DNA of 64,000 nucleotides from Veillonella_A intestinalis (GCF_943192895.1 NZ_CALPCB010000010.1:1-64000); one strand, 5' to 3'; shown: positions 32,664 to 41,471, numbered from the stretch's first letter. The notes: generated by a model not told the origin, from the sequence alone. Numbers and translations are program-made.

Positions 32664-33379
32664 GCGTTGATAGCCTCCATTTCTTCAACAATTAAACGAA
32701 CCGCTTCTTGCGGATTGTCAGCTTTAGTAATAGGTCGTCCGATTACCAATTTAGAAGCGCCGTCTTGGAGGGCACTTTTTGGAGTGGCAATTCGTTTTTG
32801 GTCATTCGCTGCGGCAAAGGTAGGACGAATACCTGGGGTTACAATCAGAAAATCTTCCCCACAAGCTTCGCGAATAGCCTTTGCTTCCAAGGGTGAGGCT
32901 ACTACACCATCCATGCCGGATGCTTTAGCTAATTTGGCGAGACGGAGTACTTGGTCTCGAATTGGCAATTGACCACCGATGGCTGTCCAAGCCTCATCAT
33001 CAAAACTGGTGAGTACGGTAACAGCTAATAGTTTTGGTCGTTCCACTTGAAGTGATTCGGCAGCTTCCGTTGCGGCTTTGGCTGCGGCTGCCATCATAAC
33101 GGGACCACCTTGAGCATGTAGGGTGATTAGTTTAGCACCTAAATGTGTAAGCGATGTTACGCCTTGGGCTACGGTGTTGGGAATATCGTGTAACTTTAGG
33201 TCAAGAAATACGGATTTTCCTTGTTCTTGAAGATACGTTACCGTCTGTGCACCTGCTGCATAAAATAACTCCATACCAACTTTGTAATAGGAAACACTAT
33301 CGCCTAATGTAGTTACTAGCTCTGTAACTTGCTCCATTGTTGCTACGTCTAAGGCAACTATTAGTCTGTCATCTGCCAT
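32660..33379 (-). CDS. pyrF: Orotidine 5'-phosphate decarboxylase
   Basis: The 239-residue TIM barrel catalyses the last UMP step. The active-site signature FLDLKLHDIPNT (Lys-Asp network) and VTPGIRPTFAAANDQKRIA near the phosphate loop are clear. AGGAGG precedes the ATG. It is first of a pyrF-pyrE pair; the remaining pyrimidine genes are not in the window. The upstream gap (33380-33738) is A/T-rich and shows no gene. Confidence 0.93.
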   Translation of the reverse strand: MADDRLIVALDVATMEQVTELVTTLGDSVSYYKVGMELFYAAGAQTVTYLQEQGKSVFLDLKLHDIPNTVAQGVTSLTHLGAKLITLHAQGGPVMMAAAAKAATEAAESLQVERPKLLAVTVLTSFDDEAWTAIGGQLPIRDQVLRLAKLAKASGMDGVVASPLEAKAIREACGEDFLIVTPGIRPTFAAANDQKRIATPKSALQDGASKLVIGRPITKADNPQEAVRLIVEEMEAINA

Positions 33380-33738
33380 GGTGAGCCTCCTTAATCGTAT
33401 CCATATATAGATATATTCAAATAATTTTTACATAAAAAATAGGTAAAGTCAATTAAAACTTATACTGCTAGCGATAAAATAGATTTGTAGTTTGTAGACA
33501 AGCGATTGTATTCTTTAATCTATTTTATTATACCGTGGAATGCTTAGTATTGGCTATGAAATAGGCTATTTTTATTTGTCTCCTATTAAGGGTAGGGCGC
33601 TTAGTTAGGGTGACTTGAAATTTTGATGAAATATAGGTATCATAAATATATAGAGATTTCTTGATATAAAATTGAAAATTAATTTTATCAAGAGCCTATC
33701 TATTGATACGATTGTTAGTGAAGAATGGAGTGAATGTA

Positions 33739-34434
33739 ATGGCAGTTGGTAATCGAGTGTATTTGCAACGACCTATGGTGAGCGAGGAATTATTGAATGA
33801 GTTTAAAGGGATTCCTGCCGCTAATGTAGCAGATTGTATGGGGCGTTTGAGTGCACTTCATCCACGTGTTTCCTTGAAGTCTGCCCCTAAACAACCTGTT
33901 ACAGTAGGGCGTGCATTAACTGTGAAAACTCGTGGTGGCGATAATTTGATGATTCATAAAGCATTAAATATAGCTGAACCTGGCGATGTGATTATGGTAT
34001 CTAATGATGGTGGTTCTGAATACCGTGCATTGATGGGTGAAATCATGTTTGGGTATGCTACATATAAACAATTAGCCGGTGTAGTTATTGATGGCCCTAT
34101 TCGTGATAGTGATGCTGTGGCTACGATGGCATTGCCTGTATATGCTAATGGTACGAATCCTGCAGGGCCATATAAAAATGGTACTGGCGAAATCAATACA
34201 CCTATTGCTTGTGGCGGTATTTCCGTAAATCCTGGTGATATCATTGTGATGGACCAAGATGGTGTTATTGTTGTACCATGGCAAGATGCAGCTGAAATAA
34301 TTGAGAGTGCTAAGAAATTACAAGCTGAAGATGCTGAAAAAGTACATGAAGCATTAATTGGCGAAGCCGATCGTCAATGGATTGAAGACCAGTTGAAAGA
34401 ACAAGGGACTGAGATAATTGATGGACAATATTAA
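33739..34434 (+). CDS. RraA-like protein (HMG/CHA aldolase or RraA family)
   Basis: The 231-residue protein has the RraA fold signature: AANVADCMGRLSALHP near the start, MIHKALNIAEPGDVIMVSND, and the active-site stretch GVVIDGPIRDSDAVATMALP with the conserved Arg-Asp, followed by PGDIIVMDQDGVIVVP. Members are 4-hydroxy-4-methyl-2-oxoglutarate or oxaloacetate aldolase/decarboxylases, or RNase E inhibitors. In this context, with a D-2-hydroxyacid dehydrogenase facing it, a metabolic role is more likely. GGAG lies 8 bases before the ATG at 33739; the ATG at 33703 lacks a site. Confidence 0.85.
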   Translation: MAVGNRVYLQRPMVSEELLNEFKGIPAANVADCMGRLSALHPRVSLKSAPKQPVTVGRALTVKTRGGDNLMIHKALNIAEPGDVIMVSNDGGSEYRALMGEIMFGYATYKQLAGVVIDGPIRDSDAVATMALPVYANGTNPAGPYKNGTGEINTPIACGGISVNPGDIIVMDQDGVIVVPWQDAAEIIESAKKLQAEDAEKVHEALIGEADRQWIEDQLKEQGTEIIDGQY

Positions 34435-34475
34435 ATAATCAAGTCGATAGAATATTAGTGGTATATACATAGATA

Positions 34476-34555
34476 AGCGTGCCTGTAGTTATTTGTCCTG
34501 GCGATGCAAGCATCAAGGGACTTCATAACTACAGGCACGCTTTCTATTTTTTACA
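34476..34555 (+). terminator. Long-stem terminator after the RraA-like gene
   Basis: AAGCGTGCCTGTAGTTAT pairs with ATAACTACAGGCACGCTT and is followed by TCTATTTTTT. The 3' arm is duplicated at 34705-34722 without its partner. Confidence 0.85.
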
Positions 34556-34861
34556 CAAATAAATTTCTATCAACTTGATTATTTAGTGTTTAGGAGGGTG
34601 GGTAGAGGGACTTCATAACTATGTAATCTTTTTATTTAAGCACAGTACACATTAGTGAAAATGTAACTATTTAATATTGTAAAGATAGGGGCAGCGTGGG
34701 ACTTCATAACTACAGGCACGCTTTTTATTTTTTACACAAATAAATTTCTATCAACTTAATTATTTAATGTTTAGAAGAGCGAGTAGAGGGTAAAGGGACT
34801 TCATAACTATACAATCTTTTTATTTAAGCACAGTACACATTAGTGAAAATGTAATTATTTA
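34517..34861. repeat. Tandem duplication of ~160 bp with a nested 15-mer
   Basis: Copy A (34517-34674) and copy B (34698-34861) share most of their sequence, including the terminator 3' arm, TTACACAAATAAATTTCTAT and AAGCACAGTACACATTAGTG. Within each copy GGGACTTCATAACTA occurs twice (starts 34517, 34607, 34698, 34795). Copy B ends at the stop codon of the dehydrogenase gene. No ORF is present in 34435-34858. Confidence 0.9.
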
Positions 34862-35809
34862 CACTAAATTTTGTGGTGTACCGGCTTCCCATTGTTTTAT
34901 GTTTTCAATAACAATGTCGGCTCTTGTTTCAAGGGCTTCTTTGCTAGCAAAGGCGACATGAGGTGTTAAGACAGTATTTTTTGCATGACAGAGTGGATGG
35001 TCAGCTGGAATTGGTGGTTCCATTTCAAAAACATCGATACCAGCACCAGCTAAACGGCCTTCGTTTAAAGCAGCGGCTAAAGCTTCGCTATCTACTACTG
35101 GACCACGAGCTGTGTTAATAAGAACTGCAGATGACTTCATGAGTTTGATTGTTTCTGCATCCACTAAGCCTTTGGTGTCTTCTGTAAGTGGTGTATGTAA
35201 AGATACGAAGTCAGCTTGACGGAACAACTCTTCTTTGGAAACAAAGGTAACACCTTTAGCTATTAAATCAGGTTTTTCACTGCGATTATATGCAATAACA
35301 CGACAGCCAAAGGCAAGGGCAATTTCGGCTACACGTTTACCAATAGCACCAGTGCCAACAACGCCAAATGTTTTACCGAATAATTCAAAACCAACAAGTC
35401 CTGTTTTGGTGCCTTCATGACGACTTTGGTGGTCACATGGAACGATGTTGCGACATACAGAGATGGCTAGGCCAAAGGCTAATTCAGCAACTGCATTGGT
35501 GGAGTAGCCCGCTGCATTACATACAGTAATATTACGTTCACGACAAGTAGCCAAATCAACATGATCCACACCTGTAAAGGCAATCGAAATCATTTTTAAA
35601 TTTGGACATTGGCGAATAATATCACCAGATAATTTTTGATTGGCTAAGATTAGGACATCAGCTTCTTTTACACGGTCCAATAATTTAGCCTGATCTAATT
35701 CTTGAGTTTCAGGATAGAAAAACTCATGACCCGCTGCTTTAAGTGGTGCTGATACGGCTTCAATTTTTTCTGCTGATACGCCTAATGGCTCCATTACGAT
35801 AATTTTCAT
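34859..35809 (-). CDS. D-2-hydroxyacid dehydrogenase (NAD-dependent)
   Basis: The 316-residue enzyme has the D-isomer 2-hydroxyacid dehydrogenase layout: Rossmann motif KTFGVVGTGAIGKRVAEIAL, the catalytic Arg in LINTARGPVVD, Glu in GIDVFEMEPP, and His in TPHVAFASKEA. It could reduce hydroxypyruvate, glyoxylate, 3-phosphohydroxypyruvate or other 2-oxo acids; the lack of a C-terminal ACT domain argues against a standard long-form SerA. AGGTGACACC precedes the ATG. It converges on the RraA-like gene across the repeat region. Confidence 0.88.
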   Translation of the reverse strand: MKIIVMEPLGVSAEKIEAVSAPLKAAGHEFFYPETQELDQAKLLDRVKEADVLILANQKLSGDIIRQCPNLKMISIAFTGVDHVDLATCRERNITVCNAAGYSTNAVAELAFGLAISVCRNIVPCDHQSRHEGTKTGLVGFELFGKTFGVVGTGAIGKRVAEIALAFGCRVIAYNRSEKPDLIAKGVTFVSKEELFRQADFVSLHTPLTEDTKGLVDAETIKLMKSSAVLINTARGPVVDSEALAAALNEGRLAGAGIDVFEMEPPIPADHPLCHAKNTVLTPHVAFASKEALETRADIVIENIKQWEAGTPQNLV

Positions 35810-36140
35810 GGTGTCACCTCGTTAATTTAGATTCAAAGATAGATTATACATTGTCTTTATTATACGCCAAATATCGAAGGTGTTCAATGAAGTTGATACC
35901 AGACTTAAGAATTTATTATTGCAAAGTTTATACAGGTTCTTGGCTTAGAAATTCTCTTTTGGTGGAAGAGAATCTATTTATATCAATGCCTTGTCTAGGC
36001 TTAGGGCTAGGGAATTTATATAAAGGCTATATTGCTATTTTATAAAAAAAGAGTAAAATATAAGAAGATTTTACATACTGTTTAAGCAATTATTACAGAT
36101 TTTAAGTTAGTATAATGTATTTAAAGTTATGAGGGATATT

Positions 36141-36764
36141 GTGAGAAAAGTTAATATTGTTACATTTTTGTTTCTGTTAGCAGCAATACCGCTTGCTATA
36201 TGCTTACCTAAGTGGGCTTTTTGGGAAAATCATTGGGTAGAAAATATGCAGGCTGTAGTTTTACTAGGTGCTTGTCTGTTTAATTTTGTTTGGGCTATAA
36301 AGAGTGAAGACTCAATCAGTTATTTGAAATCAATATATATAAGTGAGGCTATTTTATTTTTAGTTGCCTTTGGCCGTGAAATTAGTTGGGGCCGTATATT
36401 TTATCCAGTCGGTATGGGATCGGAAGGACCTGAATTTTTAAGTATCAAAGAAGTGTGGTTTGGGCCTTATTTACCTTGGGTATTAGGTCTTGCCGGACTT
36501 ATATTACTTTATAATTTATGGCGAAGTCGTACTTTGATACGATCTATATTTAGTCAGTATAAGAGCGATCATACGATTCGTCTGTATTTAGTTCTTTTTA
36601 TATTGGGATTAGTTTTAAGTGAAACGGTTTTTGAAAAGAATTTAATTACGCCTTTAGAACCGTATCATCAAGGTTTTGAGGAAGTGTTTGAGCTGATTGC
36701 TTATTGGTCAGCATTTGCCATATCGTATCGTTTGAAACAGCTATTCATGCATTTGCCAAGATAG
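36141..36764 (+). CDS. Multi-pass membrane protein, unknown function
   Basis: The 207-residue product has about five or six membrane segments (NIVTFLFLLAAIPLAICLP, MQAVVLLGACLFNFVWAI, SEAILFLVAFGREISWG, LPWVLGLAGLILLYNLW, LYLVLFILGLVLSETVFE, FELIAYWSAFAISY). Conserved-looking polar residues lie inside or next to helices (GREISWGR and HQGFEEVFE), which suggests a transport or enzymatic site. I do not recognise the family. The GTG at 36141 has GAGGG at proper spacing; the ATG at 36129 (211 residues) lacks a site. It stands alone. The stretch 35810-36128 upstream holds only the dehydrogenase promoter region and an unconvincing ORF. Confidence 0.68.
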   Translation: MRKVNIVTFLFLLAAIPLAICLPKWAFWENHWVENMQAVVLLGACLFNFVWAIKSEDSISYLKSIYISEAILFLVAFGREISWGRIFYPVGMGSEGPEFLSIKEVWFGPYLPWVLGLAGLILLYNLWRSRTLIRSIFSQYKSDHTIRLYLVLFILGLVLSETVFEKNLITPLEPYHQGFEEVFELIAYWSAFAISYRLKQLFMHLPR

Positions 36765-36846
36765 TTGGCACAGTAATTTGGCTATTTAGTAAACAAAGCC
36801 AAAGTATAATATGTAATATATAAAAAAGCAGCTTATAGATAAAAAT

Positions 36847-36903
36847 ATAAATAGAAGATAAAAGTATAAATAGAAGGTAGAAGTCTAAATAGAAGAGAGA
36901 AGA
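36847..36903. repeat. Three degenerate copies of a 19-bp unit
   Basis: The units read ATAAATAGAAGATAAAAGT, ATAAATAGAAGGTAGAAGT and CTAAATAGAAGAGAGAAGA, a purine-rich tract between two transcription units. Confidence 0.7.
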
Positions 36904-36950
36904 AAAAATAAAGATAAAAAATAAAACGAAAGATATATGTCTAGTGGTGC

Positions 36951-37001
36951 AGGAATTTAATGTAAAATTCTATAGAGTTTTACATTAAATTCCTTATTTT
37001 T
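36951..37001 (+). terminator. Strong terminator before the hydrogenase gene
   Basis: GGAATTTAATGTAAAA / TTTTACATTAAATTCC is a 16-bp perfect stem followed by TTATTTTTTT. It probably ends the membrane-protein transcript about 190 bases after its stop codon. Confidence 0.88.
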
Positions 37002-37062
37002 TTAAGACCATAACTATTAGTAAATGCATAGTAAATATGCACAAAGTTTATCTAATTCCTAT

Positions 37063-37092
37063 TTGAAAATAGGACATTTAAGATGATATACT
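37063..37092 (+). promoter_or_regulatory. Promoter of the hydrogenase gene
   Basis: TTGAAA and TATACT are separated by 18 bases. The expected transcript start near 37099 coincides with the first strand of the leader stem. Confidence 0.75.
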
Positions 37093-37099
37093 ACAAAGA

Positions 37100-37167
37100 G
37101 ACATCACTCACAACCATGAATCGCATGGTCGAGGTCCATTCCGGCAGATGTCGGGGTATTTGAATAC
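37100..37167 (+). promoter_or_regulatory. Structured 5' leader of the hydrogenase mRNA
   Basis: GACATC (37100-37105) pairs with GATGTC (37147-37152), enclosing a hairpin ACCATG-AATCG-CATGGT (37113-37129) and an unpaired GAGGTCCATTCCGGCA. A further small hairpin GTAT/ATAC follows before the ribosome binding site. It looks like a compact multi-stem regulatory RNA. I do not recognise a named riboswitch class. Confidence 0.5.
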
Positions 37168-37201
37168 ATAACTAGTATTATATTGTGTGAGGTGCAAAAT
37201 T

Positions 37202-38644
37202 ATGAGTTTCGAAAGTCGATTCCAACACATTGATCGTCGTGTCCCAATTGCTGAAGATAACATTGCGATTGTACATGATTTGGAAAAATGTAAAAACTGT
37301 ACATTATGTCGTCGTGCTTGTGCAGACGTGATGGGTGTACTTGACTACTATGATTTAGAATCTACAGGGGATAATCCTATCTGTGTTCATTGTGGTCAAT
37401 GTGCCGCTGCGTGTCCATTCGATTCCATGAATGAACGTAGTGAATTAGATCAAGTAAAAGCAGCGATTGCTGATCCAGATAAAATTGTTGTTATTCAAAC
37501 AGCACCAGCTGTACGCGTTGGTATTGGTGAAGAATTTGGTTATGAACCAGGTTCCTTCTTAGAAGGTAAAATGATTGGTGCCCTTCGTGCCTTAGGTGCG
37601 GACTATGTAGTTGACACTAATTTTGGTGCTGACTTAACTATCATGGAAGAAGCTAGCGAATTAATTGAACGTGTTATTAATGGTCATGGCGAATTGCCAC
37701 AGTTCACTAGTTGCTGTCCAGCATGGGTAAAATTTGCTGAAACATATTATCCAGAATATTTACCTAATATTTCTACAACTCGTAGCTGTATTGCTATGGA
37801 AGCAGCTATGTTAAAAACATATTTTGCTGAAAAAATGAAATTGGATCCAGAAAAAATTGTATCCGTAAGTGTAGCACCATGTACAGCTAAGAAATTTGAA
37901 ATTCGTCGTCCAGAACAGAACAAATCTGCTGAATACTGGGGCAAAGAAGATCTTCGCGATACTGATTATTGCATTACTACTCGTGAGTTTGCAAAATGGA
38001 TTCGTGAGTCTGGTATTGATTTCACACAAGTAGAAGAATCTACTATGGATAAATATATTGGTGCTGAAACTGGTGGTAGTGTTATTTTCTGTAACACTGG
38101 TGGCGTAATGGAAGCGGCTATGCGTAGTGCTTACAAATTCATCACTGGTAATGAACCATCTCCAGAACCTTTCACTAACTTACAAGATGTTCGTGGTATG
38201 GAAGGTGTTAAAGAAGCTGACGTTGAAATCGCTGGTAAAACATTAAAAGTTGCCGTAGTTCATGGTGGTAAAAATATCCGCGATTTCTTAGATAATATGA
38301 AAGCAACTGGCAAGAAATATGATTTCATTGAAATGATGGCTTGCCGTGGTGGTTGTATTGGTGGTGGCGGTCAGCCACGCGTTAAAATGCCAGTAGCTGA
38401 TAAAGTAAAATCAGCTCGTATTGAAGGTATTTATAAAGCTGATTCTGAAATGAAACTTCGTTCCAGCTATGAAAATCCAGAAATTAAGGCAATTTACGAA
38501 GAATTCTTAGGTAAACCATTAGGGGAACGTTCCGAAGAATTGTTACATACTCATTACACTGATCGCAGTGCTGATTTAGGTGTTCGTAAAGATGTAACAC
38601 CTGAAACTTGTCCAACATCTCCTAAATTTAAAAAGCCTGAATAA
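37202..38644 (+). CDS. hydA: [FeFe] hydrogenase, monomeric catalytic subunit
   Basis: The 480-residue enzyme reduces protons to H2, probably with ferredoxin. It starts with two [4Fe-4S] motifs (CKNCTLCRRAC and CVHCGQCAAAC). The three H-cluster signatures follow: FTSCCPAWVKFAETYYPE, SVAPCTAKKFEIRRPE and MACRGGCIGGGGQP. The last differs from the common MACPGGC by an Arg for Pro. The C-terminal small-subunit-like tail is present. The maturases HydE, HydF and HydG are not in the window. GAGG lies 8 bases before the ATG at 37202. Codon use is that of a highly expressed gene. Confidence 0.93.
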   Translation: MSFESRFQHIDRRVPIAEDNIAIVHDLEKCKNCTLCRRACADVMGVLDYYDLESTGDNPICVHCGQCAAACPFDSMNERSELDQVKAAIADPDKIVVIQTAPAVRVGIGEEFGYEPGSFLEGKMIGALRALGADYVVDTNFGADLTIMEEASELIERVINGHGELPQFTSCCPAWVKFAETYYPEYLPNISTTRSCIAMEAAMLKTYFAEKMKLDPEKIVSVSVAPCTAKKFEIRRPEQNKSAEYWGKEDLRDTDYCITTREFAKWIRESGIDFTQVEESTMDKYIGAETGGSVIFCNTGGVMEAAMRSAYKFITGNEPSPEPFTNLQDVRGMEGVKEADVEIAGKTLKVAVVHGGKNIRDFLDNMKATGKKYDFIEMMACRGGCIGGGGQPRVKMPVADKVKSARIEGIYKADSEMKLRSSYENPEIKAIYEEFLGKPLGERSEELLHTHYTDRSADLGVRKDVTPETCPTSPKFKKPE

Positions 38645-38706
38645 AACTAGGCTATTATATATTGAGATGAGACTAGTTTTACTATAGCTTAACTATAAGA
38701 CAAATA

Positions 38707-38753
38707 GGGCATTGGAGGCTGGTGCTAAGCATTAGCTTCAATGCCCTTTTTAT
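38707..38753 (+). terminator. Terminator of hydA
   Basis: GGGCATTGGAGGCT pairs with AGCTTCAATGCCC and is followed by TTTTTATA. Confidence 0.85.
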
Positions 38754-38817
38754 ATACTAAGTAAAAAGCAGAGGGTAGATTATTATTTTATAGCTATGCT
38801 TGCTGGTACAACTACAG

Positions 38818-38847
38818 TTGACAGATATGTTTTATTTGAAGTATCAT
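38818..38847 (+). promoter_or_regulatory. Promoter of the metE-like operon
   Basis: TTGACA and TATCAT are separated by 18 bases, about 50 bases before the SAM riboswitch. Confidence 0.7.
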
Positions 38848-38898
38848 AATATATATCCAAAAGGTGATATTTAATATGCCTTTATTAATAATTGTATA

Positions 38899-39044
38899 GT
38901 ATCATCCAGAGCAGCTGAGGGAACTGGCCCATTGATGCTGCGGCAACCTGCTTTATAATTGGGGTTATGAAGCAAGGTGCTAAGTCCAACGGGAAACCGA
39001 CAGATGATAAGACATAGGTCGTCATTTGTTGACGACTTTTTTTA
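38899..39044 (+). promoter_or_regulatory. SAM-I (S-box) riboswitch with terminator, copy 3
   Basis: The aptamer reads ATCCAGAGCAGCTGAGGGA, CTGGCCCATTGA, TGCGGCAACC, then AAGGTGCTAAGTCC and a closing CAGATGAT. A terminator hairpin GTCGTCA/TGACGAC with T8 (39018-39044) follows. It sits before the metE-like gene, so the operon should be on when SAM is scarce. Confidence 0.93.
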
Positions 39045-39076
39045 TTTATGGGCCACTAGGAGAGGAGACTGAGAGT

Positions 39077-40222
39077 ATGAGTAATACAAAACAAGTAATC
39101 GGTAAAGGACCATTTCGTTATGATGTAGTAGGTAGCTTTTTGCGACCTGATGCAGTAAAAGAAGCTCGTCAAGCCGTCGAAGCAGGCAAGATAAATGCAG
39201 TAGAATTACGTAAAGTAGAAGATGATTCAATTCGCGATTTGATTAATAAAGAAGTAGAAGTAGGCTTACGAGCTGTAACTGATGGTGAGTTCCGTCGAGC
39301 TTACTGGCATTTGGACTTTTTAGAACAATTAGTGGGTGTTGAGCGAATTAAAGCAGAACAGTGGTCTGTGGCTTTCAAAGGGCATCAGCCAAAGGCGGCT
39401 ACGCTTAAAATCGTAGGTGACATTGATTTCCCTGAGGATCATCCATTTATAAAAGACTTTCAGTTTGTGAAAGAATGTGCAGGGGATAGCGCTGTTGCTA
39501 AATTTACGATTCCTTCACCATCTATGCTTCATTTGATTTGTTGTGTCCGTGAAGAACATTATGAAGCATTACCACAATATGCGCAAGAAGAAGCCTTATT
39601 TGAGGCTATTGCTAAAGCATATCGCAAGGCAATTCAAGCTTTTTATGCAGCTGGTTGTCGTTATTTGCAATTAGATGATACTTCTTGGGGTGAATTTTGT
39701 GATGAAACTAAGCGTAAAGAATATGCAGCTCGTGGCTTAGATTTGCAATATATTGCTAAAAAATATGTGGAAGTTATTAATTATGCATTAGAAGGAAAAC
39801 CAGATGATTTAGCCGTGACTATGCATATTTGTCGTGGTAATTTTAGATCGACTTGGTTCTCGTCTGGTGGTTATGAACCAATTGCAGAGACCTTGTTTGG
39901 TCATTGTCATATTGATGGCTTCTTCTTGGAGTATGACTCTGATAGAGCGGGTGGTTTTGCACCATTGCGGTTTATTAAAAATCAAAAAGTGGTACTAGGT
40001 TTAGTGACTTCTAAATTCCCTGAGTTAGAAAAAGAAGAAGATTTATTAGCCCGTATTGAAGAAGCATCGCTATATGTACCAAAAGAACAATTAGCCTTAA
40101 GTCCACAGTGTGGCTTTGCCTCCACGGAGGAAGGCAATAATCTAACTGAAGCAGAGCAATTTGCGAAGTTAGCCCTTATTAAACGTGTGGCAGAAAAGGC
40201 TTGGGGGCCTTATGAAGATTGA
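39077..40222 (+). CDS. MetE-like methionine synthase, YxjG/YxjH type
   Basis: The 381-residue protein corresponds to the catalytic C-terminal half of cobalamin-independent methionine synthase. Landmarks are YDVVGSFLRPDAVKEAR, QLDDTSWGEF, MHICRGNFRSTW (zinc-ligand region) and LALSPQCGFAS (last Cys ligand). Short forms like B. subtilis YxjG/YxjH use a methyl donor other than the polyglutamate folate of full MetE. The SAM riboswitch upstream confirms a methionine role. GAGAGGAG precedes the ATG at 39077. The two azlCD genes overlap its end and form one operon. Confidence 0.9.
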   Translation: MSNTKQVIGKGPFRYDVVGSFLRPDAVKEARQAVEAGKINAVELRKVEDDSIRDLINKEVEVGLRAVTDGEFRRAYWHLDFLEQLVGVERIKAEQWSVAFKGHQPKAATLKIVGDIDFPEDHPFIKDFQFVKECAGDSAVAKFTIPSPSMLHLICCVREEHYEALPQYAQEEALFEAIAKAYRKAIQAFYAAGCRYLQLDDTSWGEFCDETKRKEYAARGLDLQYIAKKYVEVINYALEGKPDDLAVTMHICRGNFRSTWFSSGGYEPIAETLFGHCHIDGFFLEYDSDRAGGFAPLRFIKNQKVVLGLVTSKFPELEKEEDLLARIEEASLYVPKEQLALSPQCGFASTEEGNNLTEAEQFAKLALIKRVAEKAWGPYED

Positions 40223-40937
40223 TGAAACAAATAAAGGTCGGGAAGCCTTTCGCTATGCTTTCCCCCTAACAGTACCGATTTGTGCTAGTTTCCTTTTTTT
40301 AGGAATTTCTTATGGCTTGTATGCAGTAGGACAGGGCTTGCCTTGGTATTTGCCATTTCTTATGAGTGCTACTATTTTTGCAGGATCTATGGAGTTTGTC
40401 ACTGTAGCCTTGTTGGCTGCGCCATTTGATCCTTTAGGGGCATTCGTATTAGCTTTTATGGTCAATGGGCGTCATATTTTTTATGGCCTTACTATGTTGA
40501 CTCGTTATGGCCCCTTAGATTGGAAGAAATATCCGTTGATTTATGGTTTATGTGATGAAACATTTGCTATTAATGCGACCATTAATTTACCGAGTCAAAT
40601 TGATCGAGGGTGGTTTTATTTACATGTAACTTGGCTAAACTATATATATTGGGTAGGCGGTGTTGCCCTTGGCGCTATAGGGAGTCATTTTATTAAATTC
40701 AATATGCAAGGGATTGAATTTATTTTAACGGCCTTATTTACAGTCATATTTTTAGACATGTTATTAACAGCTAAAAAATATCAGTCTGGTTTGATTGGTT
40801 TCTTCGTGGCACTTGGCATGCTGTATTTGTTAGGTCCTAATTTATTTATTTTGCCAGCCATGGCATTGATGGTCATTATATTCTGTGGACTCTTTTGGTT
40901 TAATAGTAAGGGTGAAAAGGAGGCGCGTAATATATGA
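40212..40937 (+). CDS. azlC: AzlC-family amino acid exporter, large subunit
   Basis: The 241-residue membrane protein has the AzlC pattern: FRYAFPLTVPICASFLFLGI, then FLMSATIFAGSMEFVTVALL and FMVNGRHIFYGLTML. With AzlD it forms a two-part exporter of branched-chain amino acids; the related BrnFE of Corynebacterium also exports methionine. It starts inside the end of the metE-like gene (11-base overlap), under the SAM riboswitch, which suggests methionine or a precursor as substrate. Confidence 0.9.
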   Translation: MKIDETNKGREAFRYAFPLTVPICASFLFLGISYGLYAVGQGLPWYLPFLMSATIFAGSMEFVTVALLAAPFDPLGAFVLAFMVNGRHIFYGLTMLTRYGPLDWKKYPLIYGLCDETFAINATINLPSQIDRGWFYLHVTWLNYIYWVGGVALGAIGSHFIKFNMQGIEFILTALFTVIFLDMLLTAKKYQSGLIGFFVALGMLYLLGPNLFILPAMALMVIIFCGLFWFNSKGEKEARNI

Positions 40938-41266
40938 CTGGTTGGGAAATTGTACTTACGATTGGTGCTGTTGTTTTAGGCACTATGGCAACGCGGTTTA
41001 CCCCATTTCTTATTTTTTCAAAAGCGGGTAAGCCACCTGCTATTATTGCTTATTTAGGCACTGTGTTGCCAGCCGCTGTTATGGGTTTATTGGTAGTATA
41101 TTCTTTAAAAGACATGACAGTGTGGACCTATCCCCATGGCTTACCTGAAATCATTGCTATTGTAAGTATTATCTTGGTACATTTATTAAAGCGCAATATG
41201 TTATTGAGTATTGCTACGGGGACTGTTGTATATATGGTTCTTATTCAGCAGGTATTTGTGAAGTGA
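40934..41266 (+). CDS. azlD: AzlD-family amino acid exporter, small subunit
   Basis: The 110-residue product has four hydrophobic segments and the AzlD pattern (GTMATRFTPFLIF near the N-terminus, then PAAVMGLLVVYSL and LLKRNMLLSIATGTVVYMVL). It overlaps azlC by 4 bases (ATGA) and ends the S-box operon. Confidence 0.9.
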   Translation: MTGWEIVLTIGAVVLGTMATRFTPFLIFSKAGKPPAIIAYLGTVLPAAVMGLLVVYSLKDMTVWTYPHGLPEIIAIVSIILVHLLKRNMLLSIATGTVVYMVLIQQVFVK

Positions 41267-41361
41267 GCAAAAATTGCTAACTATAATAATGGGAAAGATG
41301 ATTATTTACCATTATTTTGAAGTTTTAATAAAAAATAGTGCTAAGCATGCAAAACAGCTAT

Positions 41362-41407
41362 AGCCCGATTCCTCTAGTAATTACGGAGTGAATCGGGCTT
41401 TTTGCTC
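41362..41407 (+). terminator. Terminator of the metE-like/azlCD operon
   Basis: AGCCCGATTC pairs with GAATCGGGCT (loop about 18 bases), followed by TTTTG. Confidence 0.85.
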
Positions 41408-41471
41408 GTAAATAAATAGTAAAAATAGTGTAAAAATAAAAGTCGTATGTTAACAATGCATAGCAAATATG

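Noticed and set aside
35851..36045. A 64-codon frame on the plus strand between the dehydrogenase and the membrane protein gene
   Set aside because: It has no ribosome binding site, overlaps the probable minus-strand promoter of the dehydrogenase, and its composition is not protein-like.
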